A stretch of DNA of 5,089 nucleotides, from the NCBI GenBank assembly GCA_016210825.1, contig JACQTM010000062.1, positions 1 through 5,089 on the forward strand, written 5' to 3'. Source of the DNA: Hyphomicrobiales bacterium. Its GTDB lineage: Bacteria > Pseudomonadota > Alphaproteobacteria > Rhizobiales > Xanthobacteraceae. Under the pieces are notes generated by a model that saw only the letters and a program-made list of their open reading frames with translations, had not been told where the DNA came from and did no database searches. This document shows, in pieces, positions 1 to 4,692 of this stretch; position 1 is the first letter of the stretch, and every line of letters starts with the position of its first letter. The position numbers and the translations under genes are program-made.

Positions 1-246
1 GAATACCGCAAGCGCAACGCCGTGGCGTTCAAGAAGTTCGGCGGCAAGTTCATCGTGCGCGGCGGGCCTTACGAAGGTCCCATCGGCGCTTCGCGCAAGC
101 ATAACGTGGTGATCGAATTCCCGACCCACGACCAGGCGCTCGCCTGCTACCGCTCGCCGGAATACCAGGACGCCTCGCAATATCTCAAGCGCGGCTGCGA
201 GGTCGATCTCGTTATCATCGGCGGCTATGACGGCCCGCAGCCATGA
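1..246 (+). CDS. DUF1330 domain protein, 5'-truncated by window edge
   Basis: The reading frame is open from base 1 and ends at TGA 244-246, giving 81 codons. The GTG at position 22 is internal and not the likely start, because the preceding residues (EYRKRNA) already match the family pattern. DUF1330 proteins are small ferredoxin-like-fold (dimeric alpha/beta barrel) proteins of roughly 95 residues, so about 15 N-terminal residues probably lie outside the window. Recognisable family features are a Lys/Phe-Gly-Gly-Lys-Phe segment followed by VRGG, then VVIEFP, a YRSPEYQ motif and a C-terminal DLVIIGG strand. The biochemical function of the family is not established and I assign none. It sits 62 bp upstream of dapB in the same direction, but a promoter-like sequence between them suggests dapB need not depend on its transcript. 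Confidence 0.85.
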   Translation, partial: EYRKRNAVAFKKFGGKFIVRGGPYEGPIGASRKHNVVIEFPTHDQALACYRSPEYQDASQYLKRGCEVDLVIIGGYDGPQP

Positions 247-252
247 GGACGG

Positions 253-281
253 CTGACAAGCCCGCGCGCCCTCGCTATATC
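253..281 (+). promoter_or_regulatory. Putative sigma-70-type promoter for dapB
   Basis: CTGACA (253-258) matches the -35 consensus at five of six positions. TATATC (276-281) matches the -10 at four of six, including the leading TATA. The spacer is 17 bp. This would start transcription near 288 and leave a leader of about 20 nt containing the dapB ribosome binding site. It is a sequence match only, in a GC-rich genome where alphaproteobacterial promoters often diverge from the enteric consensus. Confidence 0.4.
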
Positions 282-308
282 CCCGCCCACGTTGCGGGAG
301 ATTGACGA

Positions 309-1124
309 ATGGCCGAAATGCGGCTCGTGGTTGCCGGTGCCGGCGGGCGCATGGGGCGCACGCTGATTGCCGCGCTTGCCGCCATGGACGGTGTCGTCCT
401 CGCGGGCGCCGTGGAGGCGTCCGGAGCGGGCGTGATTGGCCGTGACGCCGGCGAACTCGCCGGACTCGGCAAGACCGGCATTCCAGTAACCACCGATCCG
501 GAACCACTGCTCGCTAAAGCCGATGGGCTCATCGATTTCACCATACCCGCCGCCACGGTAATTTTTTCAGAGTTGATGGCGAAGAAGGGTCTGGTGCACA
601 TCATCGGTACGACCGGACTGTCGGGCGAAGACGAAAAGATGATCACGGAAGCAGCCAAGCGCGCCGTCATCGTGAAGTCCGGCAATATGAGCCTTGGCGT
701 CAACCTGCTCGCCGCCCTGGTCAAGCGCGTGGCGAGCACCCTCGACGATGAGTTCGATATCGAGATCATGGAAATGCATCACAACAAGAAGATCGACGCA
801 CCCTCGGGTACCGCGCTGATGCTCGGCCGCGCGGCCGCGGAAGGCCGCGGCGTTGATCTTGGCAAACGTTCCGTGCGCGCACGCGATGGCCATACCGGCG
901 TGCGCAAGGTGGGCGATATTGGATTTGCGGCGTTGCGCGGCGGCACCGTGGTGGGCGAGCACAACGTCATCTTCGCCGGGCCCGCCGAACGGCTCGAACT
1001 CGCGCACAAGGCCGAGGATCGCATGATCTTCGCGCGCGGCGCGTTGAAGGCGGCATTGTGGGCGCGCGGACAGAAGCCGGGGCTTTATTCGATGATGGAT
1101 GTATTGGGGTTGAGCGATTTCTGA
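309..1124 (+). CDS. dapB: 4-hydroxy-tetrahydrodipicolinate reductase
   Basis: This 271-residue cytoplasmic enzyme reduces the dapA product 4-hydroxy-tetrahydrodipicolinate to tetrahydrodipicolinate with NAD(P)H, in the diaminopimelate/lysine pathway that supplies peptidoglycan. The N-terminal Rossmann domain shows the dinucleotide loop GAGGRMG at residues 10-16, with DFT at 76-78 and GTTG at 100-103 lining the cofactor site. The substrate-binding signature EMHHNKKIDAPSGTA spans residues 155-169. By alignment with the E. coli enzyme, H157 corresponds to the catalytic His159 and K161 to Lys163. GHTGVRKVGDIGF and GEHNVIF are further conserved blocks, and the C terminus carries the usual PGLYSMMDVLGL motif. 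Length is typical for the family (about 270). The ATG at 309 is chosen because GGGAG (296-300) lies 8 nt upstream; Met4 is a less likely alternative. Confidence 0.97.
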   Translation: MAEMRLVVAGAGGRMGRTLIAALAAMDGVVLAGAVEASGAGVIGRDAGELAGLGKTGIPVTTDPEPLLAKADGLIDFTIPAATVIFSELMAKKGLVHIIGTTGLSGEDEKMITEAAKRAVIVKSGNMSLGVNLLAALVKRVASTLDDEFDIEIMEMHHNKKIDAPSGTALMLGRAAAEGRGVDLGKRSVRARDGHTGVRKVGDIGFAALRGGTVVGEHNVIFAGPAERLELAHKAEDRMIFARGALKAALWARGQKPGLYSMMDVLGLSDF

Positions 1125-1130
1125 GTTGAC

Positions 1131-1266
1131 CCGTCTTCCTGAGGTGGCCGCCAACGGGTCCGCGCGAAGCGTGGCCCGATGGTAAACTCCGCGGCCCTCG
1201 AAGGATGGCGGGCTGTCACCCTTCGAGGCTCGGCGGCATTCGCCGTCTCGCACCTCAGGGTGACGG
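1131..1266. repeat. Composite REP-like palindromic element between dapB and gpmA
   Basis: The 16-bp ends CCGTC-TT-CCTGAGGTG (1131-1146) and CACCTCAGG-GT-GACGG (1251-1266) are inverted copies matching at 14 of 16 positions. Inside are a perfect 9-bp stem CCTCGAAGG/CCTTCGAGG (1196-1204 with 1220-1228), a GGCCGC/GCGGCC pair (1146-1151 with 1191-1196), a CGGG..CCCG hairpin (1155-1158 with 1175-1178) and a CGGCG/CGCCG hairpin (1231-1235 with 1241-1245). The layout is two REP-like units facing each other. The 'cctgaggtg ... cctcgaagg' pattern resembles dispersed palindromes I know from Bradyrhizobium-type genomes; copy number cannot be tested here. It has no coding potential I would support. It could form a stable structure in a dapB-gpmA read-through RNA and may act in termination or transcript stability. 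Confidence 0.75.
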
Positions 1267-1303
1267 TCACGGATGTCGAATGAAGGAAATTAGGAAATAA
1301 ACG

Positions 1304-1927
1304 ATGACCGACCGCCTTCTCGTGCTCGTGCGCCACGGCCAGAGTGAGTGGAACCTGAAAAACCTGTTCACCGGGTGGAAGGACGTCGATCTGACCGAAC
1401 AGGGGATCACCGAAGCGCGCAATGCCGGCCGGCGCTTGAAGGCGCAAGGGATTAAGTTCGACGTTGCTTTCACCTCGGTGCTTGTGCGCGCGCAACGCAC
1501 CCTCGACATCATCCTCGAAGAGATGGGACAGACGAACATCCCCGTGTTCAAGGACCAGGCGCTCAACGAGCGCGACTATGGCGATCTCGTCGGGCTCAAC
1601 AAGGACGACGCGCGCAAGAAATGGGGCACGGATCAAGTGCACCAGTGGCGGCGTTCCTACGACGTGGCGCCGCCCGGCGGCGAAAGCCTGAAAGACACCG
1701 TGGCCCGCGCCTTGCCTTATTACGTACGCGAAATTTTGCCGCGCGTGCTGCGCGGTGAGCGCGTGCTGGTATCGGCGCATGGCAATTCGCTGCGCGCGCT
1801 AGTTATGGTGCTCGACGGACACACGCCGGAAACGATCCCAACGCTCAATCTCGAAACCGGCGTGCCGATGGTTTACCGGCTTAACGCCGATTCCACCGTG
1901 GCATCCAAGCTCGATCTCGCCGCGTGA
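1304..1927 (+). CDS. gpmA: 2,3-bisphosphoglycerate-dependent phosphoglycerate mutase, short alphaproteobacterial form
   Basis: This cytoplasmic enzyme interconverts 3- and 2-phosphoglycerate in glycolysis and gluconeogenesis through a phosphohistidine intermediate. The histidine-phosphatase fold is clear: RHG at residues 10-12 gives the phosphorylated His11, followed by the SEWN..FTGW block. R62 lies in the TSVLVRAQRT segment, the acid/base E89 in LNERDYGDLVGLNK, and the second active-site His159 in VSAHGNSLRAL. These positions correspond to His11, Arg62, Glu89 and His184 of the E. coli enzyme. At 207 residues it lacks about 25 residues present in the ~250-residue enteric enzyme, between RRSYDVAPP and GGESL; this short form is normal in alphaproteobacteria. 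The start is supported by AGGAAA (1292-1297). It lies 179 bp after dapB across the repeat, so it may be read from the dapB promoter or from one not recognised here. Confidence 0.96.
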   Translation: MTDRLLVLVRHGQSEWNLKNLFTGWKDVDLTEQGITEARNAGRRLKAQGIKFDVAFTSVLVRAQRTLDIILEEMGQTNIPVFKDQALNERDYGDLVGLNKDDARKKWGTDQVHQWRRSYDVAPPGGESLKDTVARALPYYVREILPRVLRGERVLVSAHGNSLRALVMVLDGHTPETIPTLNLETGVPMVYRLNADSTVASKLDLAA

Positions 1928-1944
1928 TTATCTGAACATTCGTT

Positions 1945-1964
1945 AACGGTAGGTCCGTTTTTTT
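1945..1964 (+). terminator. Short hairpin with T tract after gpmA
   Basis: AACGG (1945-1949) pairs with CCGTT (1955-1959) around a 5-nt loop, and the run of T continues from 1958 to 1964. It starts 17 nt after the gpmA stop codon, which is the expected place for an intrinsic terminator. The stem is only 5 bp, with three G-C pairs, so it may be weak. Confidence 0.5.
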
Positions 1965-1987
1965 CCGCGGAGAATGCCGCAAACCGA

Positions 1988-2017
1988 TTGAAGATCAAGC
2001 CGCCGCCGCGCTAGGAT
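1988..2017 (+). promoter_or_regulatory. Weak candidate promoter for the deacetylase gene
   Basis: TTGAAG (1988-1993) and TAGGAT (2012-2017) each match the sigma-70 consensus at four of six positions with an 18-bp spacer, placing a start near 2024 and a leader of about 35 nt. A GC-rich inverted repeat, CGCCGC (2004-2009) with GCGGCG (2021-2026), overlaps the -10. It follows the putative gpmA terminator, so a separate promoter in this gap is expected, but the match itself is modest. Confidence 0.28.
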
Positions 2018-2059
2018 TTTGCGGCGAGGTGTAATGCGTAAGATCGGGGGGCTTCGGTC

Positions 2060-3181
2060 ATGAAGCGTTTTGTTGCCGGCTGCGCGGCTCTTGTTGTCGC
2101 GGGCGTTTGCATGCCGGCGCGCGCGGGCGTCGAGCGGCCGCCGCAATTCATCATCATGGCATTCGACAATTGCACCGAGCTCGAACGCTGGAAGGAGTTC
2201 AGCGATTTCTCGGCGGAGATGAACAAGGCCGGCGACCGCGTCCATTTCACCTTCTTCGTCAGTGGCACCAATTTTGTCGCAAATGAGCGCCGGCAGATCT
2301 ATCAAGGCCCGCGCCAGCAGCGTGGTTATTCTAGCATCAACTTCGGCGGTCCGGCGGACGACGTGCGCCAGCGCATCGCTTACATCAACGACATGCGCAA
2401 GCGCGGCCACGAGATCGCCTCCCATGCAGTCGGTCATTTCGATGGCCGCGCGTGGTCGAAGGCGGAATGGTCGCAGGAGTTCCACGCCTATAACGAGATT
2501 TTCTCGAACATCGCAAAAATCAACGATTTGCCGAGCGGCTTCGATTTTCCCGCGAGCGAGGTGGTTGGTTTTCGCGCGCCTTATCTTGCCAAGAGCCCCG
2601 GCCTCTACACCGCGCTGCAGGACAATCGTTTCCGTTACGACACCAGCGGCGATTCCCATGCCGACGAATGGCCGGCGAAAAAGGACGGCATCTGGCGCTT
2701 CAATCTCGTCGGATTAACGGTCCACGGCACGCGGCGCGCGACGCTTTCGATGGACTATAATTTCCTCATCGCGCAGTCGATGGGGTTCAGCAATTCGCGC
2801 CATCACGCGCAATTCCGCGAGCAGATGCTGCAGACCTATCTCGATTACTTCAAGGCGAACTACAGCGGCAATCGCGCACCGCTGCATATCGGGCATCATT
2901 TCACGAGCTATCAGGGCGGCGTCTATAACCAGGCGCTCAAGGCCTTCGCGCGCAAGGTCTGCGATCTGCCGGAAGTGCGCTGTGCCACGTACGTGAAACT
3001 CGCCGATTTCATGGACGGGCTCGATGCGGCGACGCTGAAAGCCTATGCCGCCGGCGATTTTTCGCGCGCGAGCGCGCCCATGCTGACGACGGCCGATGCG
3101 TTCAAAGGCGAGCCGCTCGAAATCAGCAGCCGCGAAACGGTCGCGGCGAAATCCGTAAAGCGCGCCAACCGATCCCAATAA
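2060..3181 (+). CDS. Exported polysaccharide-deacetylase-like protein (CE4/NodB-type fold)
   Basis: The 373-residue product begins with a Sec signal peptide: MKR, a hydrophobic stretch at about residues 4-18, and a likely cleavage after ARA (20-22). It should therefore act in the periplasm or outside the cell. CE4-type motifs appear in order: FDN at 35-37 (motif 1, usually FDD), FTFFVSG at 63-69, SHAVGH at 121-126 (metal-binding H122 and H126), FRAPY at 171-175 (R172), YDTSGD at 193-198, and IGHHF at 277-281 as a late His motif. C301 and C308 could form a disulfide. Family members usually remove N- or O-acetyl groups from chitin-like sugars, peptidoglycan or exopolysaccharide; the substrate here is unknown. 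The second motif-1 aspartate, normally a metal ligand, is Asn37, so the metal site is altered or activity is reduced. An in-frame TAA at 2039 bars upstream starts, and a G6 run (2046-2051) lies 8 nt before the ATG. The last ~50 residues look non-conserved and basic. Confidence 0.85.
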   Translation: MKRFVAGCAALVVAGVCMPARAGVERPPQFIIMAFDNCTELERWKEFSDFSAEMNKAGDRVHFTFFVSGTNFVANERRQIYQGPRQQRGYSSINFGGPADDVRQRIAYINDMRKRGHEIASHAVGHFDGRAWSKAEWSQEFHAYNEIFSNIAKINDLPSGFDFPASEVVGFRAPYLAKSPGLYTALQDNRFRYDTSGDSHADEWPAKKDGIWRFNLVGLTVHGTRRATLSMDYNFLIAQSMGFSNSRHHAQFREQMLQTYLDYFKANYSGNRAPLHIGHHFTSYQGGVYNQALKAFARKVCDLPEVRCATYVKLADFMDGLDAATLKAYAAGDFSRASAPMLTTADAFKGEPLEISSRETVAAKSVKRANRSQ

Positions 3182-3188
3182 GCCGCTG

Positions 3189-4130
3189 TTATCCGCCAAG
3201 CTGCACGTGCCCGGCCTCCCAGCCAAGCATGGCGCGTTTGCGCGTTAGCCCCCAATGGTAGCCGGTCAGATCGCCATTCTTGCCGACGACGCGGTGGCAA
3301 GGGACGACGAAGCTCAGCGGATTGCGCCCAACCGCGGCGCCGACGGCGCGCGCCGCTTTCACCGTGCACACCTTGGCGGCAATGTCGGAGTAGGTCGCGG
3401 CGCGACCCATCGGGATGCGCAGCAGCGTCTCCCACACCCGGACCTCGAAGTCCGTGCCAATAAGGACGATGCGCAGCGGGCGGTCCTTGCGCCAAAGTTT
3501 CGGGTCGAAGATGCGCTGGGCCAGCGGCGCGGTTGCTCCGTCGTCTTCGACATAATCGGCATTGCGCCAGCGCGAGCGCATGTCGGCAAGCGCTGCTGCC
3601 TCCTCGCCCGCGTCGGCGAATGCGAGCCCCGCCAGACCGCGGCTGGTCGCCATCACCAACGCCCGGCCGAATGGCGAAGGATGGAAGCCGTATTTGATCG
3701 TCATCCCTTTGCCGCCCGACTTCCATTCGCCGGGTGACATCGCCTCGTGGGTGACAAAGAGATCGTGCAGGCGCCCCGGGCCGGACAAGCCAACCTCATA
3801 GGCGGCGTCGAGCACGCTTGCCGAATCGCGCAGGATGCGGCGCGCATGATCGAGGGTAATCGCCTGCAGGAATGCTTTTGGTGTTAGTCCCGCCCAGCGG
3901 CGGAAGAGATGATATAGATCGGTCGCGCTCACACCCGCGGCCTCGGCGATCGCATCGATTTCCGGCTGGGTGCGCCAATGCTCGGAAATATAGGCAATGG
4001 CTCGGCGCACGATGTCATAGTCAATAGCCGCCGCGGCAAGCGGGGTGATGTCTCTTGTTTGCGCGTTCGTTAACATGGTCGGGTGCATATTCATGCACTC
4101 TAGGTAACGCCGTGTCGCTTTGCCAACCAC
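3189..4130 (-). CDS. AraC-type HTH / methylated-DNA-protein-cysteine methyltransferase fusion (Ada-like, no methylphosphotriester domain)
   Basis: The 313-residue product joins a regulator domain to a suicide repair domain that transfers the alkyl group from O6-alkylguanine to its own cysteine. Residues about 38-137 form the AraC double helix-turn-helix, seen in IDAIAEAAGVSATDLYHLFRRWAGLTPKAFL and the second helix pair ending in the typical MSPGEW. Residues about 145-310 form the alkyltransferase: Y247 in TYSDIA, R261 in the recognition helix ARAVGAAVGRNP, the acceptor C278 in PCHRV, and E305 near the C terminus, matching human MGMT Tyr114, Arg128, Cys145 and Glu172. E. coli Ada has an extra N-terminal zinc domain with a methyl-accepting cysteine; it is absent here. 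GTG at 4130 has AGGA 5 nt upstream and lies 17 nt after the DUF2244 stop, favouring cotranscription. ATGs at 4094, 4088 and 4076 are alternatives, since conservation only begins near residue 36. Confidence 0.93.
   Translation of the reverse strand: MVGKATRRYLECMNMHPTMLTNAQTRDITPLAAAAIDYDIVRRAIAYISEHWRTQPEIDAIAEAAGVSATDLYHLFRRWAGLTPKAFLQAITLDHARRILRDSASVLDAAYEVGLSGPGRLHDLFVTHEAMSPGEWKSGGKGMTIKYGFHPSPFGRALVMATSRGLAGLAFADAGEEAAALADMRSRWRNADYVEDDGATAPLAQRIFDPKLWRKDRPLRIVLIGTDFEVRVWETLLRIPMGRAATYSDIAAKVCTVKAARAVGAAVGRNPLSFVVPCHRVVGKNGDLTGYHWGLTRKRAMLGWEAGHVQLGG
4083..4098. promoter_or_regulatory. Perfect inverted repeat GTGCAT-N4-ATGCAC near the Ada-like 5' end
   Basis: GTGCAT (4083-4088) and ATGCAC (4093-4098) are perfect 6-bp inverted copies separated by 4 bp. 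If the GTG at 4130 is the start, the repeat lies about 30 nt inside the coding region and could form a 6-bp mRNA hairpin. If translation starts at the ATG at 4076, it lies just upstream and could be an operator. On the minus strand, TTGGCA (4126-4121) and TAGAGT (4102-4097), 18 bp apart, form a weak promoter-like pair overlapping it. Confidence 0.35.
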
Positions 4131-4134
4131 CCGA

Positions 4135-4154
4135 TTCCTGACATCGATCAGGGA
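4135..4154 (-). promoter_or_regulatory. mRNA hairpin covering the Ada-like ribosome binding site and the DUF2244 stop codon
   Basis: Read on the minus strand, CCTGA (4152-4148) pairs with TCAGG (4141-4137) around a 6-nt loop, with one further T-A pair (4154 with 4135) after a mismatch. The 5' arm contains the DUF2244 stop codon TGA (4150-4148). The 3' arm contains most of the AGGA Shine-Dalgarno (4139-4136) for the GTG start at 4130. A ribosome finishing DUF2244 would open this stem, so the layout fits translational coupling. Confidence 0.45.
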
Positions 4155-4660
4155 ACAACGGTGCGGGTCGGCCCGCGCCGTGCCGCCGCAAGGGCCGCGA
4201 GCAGCGCATCGGCGAGACGTTCCTTTTCCGTTGGCCCGAGAAAGTTCGCAACCGCGATGCGCCGGCCCCGTTCGGCGAGGAAAAGCTTGGCGATGCCGAA
4301 TTCGTCGTGGGTTTCGTGCTCAAGCTGCGCCCAGAGCGGGTTGAGCGACCATTCGGCGACGTCGCCGCGGTAGCTGACCTTTCGCAGTCGCAATTCGCTC
4401 GGCGTAATCACGACCTCCTCGTAGGCCGCCGCGGCACGGTAATTGGCGCGGAACGCCCAATAGACCAGCGCCACATCAAGACCGAGAAAGCCGACGACCG
4501 GCCATGCGTCGACGAGGAAAAAAACGACCCCGCCGGCGAAGCTAATAGCGCTCACGCCGAGCATGACAATACAAAAGCCCGTCCGCCCAAGCGAACGATG
4601 CGGGGTTAGCACTGCCGAAAACAATGTGGGTTCGCTAATCGGGTCGTTGTCCGATGCCAT
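4148..4660 (-). CDS. DUF2244 family membrane protein
   Basis: The 170-residue product matches the DUF2244 pattern: an N-terminal LTPHRSLGRTGF segment (residues 18-29), two hydrophobic helices at about 29-50 and 53-70 separated by the DAWPV turn (51-55), then LGLDVALVYWAFRANYR (59-75). The remaining ~95 residues form a soluble beta-rich domain with the family's EW-L-P-W pattern. It is an inner-membrane protein with most of its mass probably on the cytoplasmic side; the biochemical function of the family is not known. It is first in a probable two-gene unit with the Ada-like gene (17-nt gap) and diverges from nth. The ATG at 4660 has only a weak AGG at 4667-4665, and a TATATT hexamer sits 7 nt upstream, so the transcript may have almost no leader. 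Confidence 0.88.
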   Translation of the reverse strand: MASDNDPISEPTLFSAVLTPHRSLGRTGFCIVMLGVSAISFAGGVVFFLVDAWPVVGFLGLDVALVYWAFRANYRAAAAYEEVVITPSELRLRKVSYRGDVAEWSLNPLWAQLEHETHDEFGIAKLFLAERGRRIAVANFLGPTEKERLADALLAALAAARRGPTRTVVP

Positions 4661-4666
4661 GGCACC

Positions 4667-4673
4667 TAATATA
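4667..4673. promoter_or_regulatory. Symmetric AT-rich core between DUF2244 and nth, possible shared -10
   Basis: Only 21 bp separate the two divergent start codons (4660 and 4682). Within the CTAATATAG core (4666-4674), TAATAT reads as a -10-like hexamer on the plus strand (4667-4672) and TATATT reads as one on the minus strand (4673-4668). Initiation about 7 nt downstream in either direction would fall at or next to the respective start codon, giving leaderless or nearly leaderless transcripts. I could not find good -35 matches on either side, and alternatives inside the neighbouring coding regions are possible. Confidence 0.35.
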
Positions 4674-4692
4674 GGGGCAATATGGGGGCAAT
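4674..4692 (+). repeat. Tandem GGGGCAAT direct repeat at the nth start
   Basis: GGGGCAAT occurs at 4674-4681 and 4685-4692, offset by 11 bp, about one helical turn. The first copy is immediately followed by the ATG at 4682, and the second runs into the ATG at 4691. It may be a small duplication of the ribosome-binding/start segment or a two-site protein target. Confidence 0.6.

Noticed and set aside
22..246. GTG at position 22 as the start of the first gene
   Set aside because: The frame is open to the window edge and the residues before it fit the DUF1330 pattern, so the gene is truncated rather than starting there.
567..1253. Long minus-strand open frame opposite dapB and the repeat
   Set aside because: It is antisense to a clear dapB, runs into the palindromic repeat, and has low-complexity His/Arg-rich translation with no recognisable motif. 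High G+C makes such shadow frames common.
1260..1270. Perfect small palindrome GTGAC-G-GTCAC upstream of gpmA
   Set aside because: It overlaps the edge of the composite repeat, and an 11-bp palindrome alone is too short to call an operator.
1085..1780. Long minus-strand open frame opposite gpmA
   Set aside because: It overlaps the catalytic core of gpmA and the repeat, with no family resemblance and no credible ribosome binding site seen.
1943..2659. Minus-strand open frame of 238 codons opposite the deacetylase
   Set aside because: It mirrors the signal peptide and catalytic motifs of the real gene and shows no motif of its own.
3043..3726. Minus-strand open frame in another phase of the methyltransferase region
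   Set aside because: Arg- and Ala-rich frame-shifted reading of the real Ada-like gene; the true frame carries the PCHRV active site.
4115..4122. AAAGCGAC on the minus strand resembling the E. coli Ada box AAAGCGCA
   Set aside because: Only the first six bases match, it falls within the likely coding start, and no A-box-like partner is visible, so chance is the simpler explanation.
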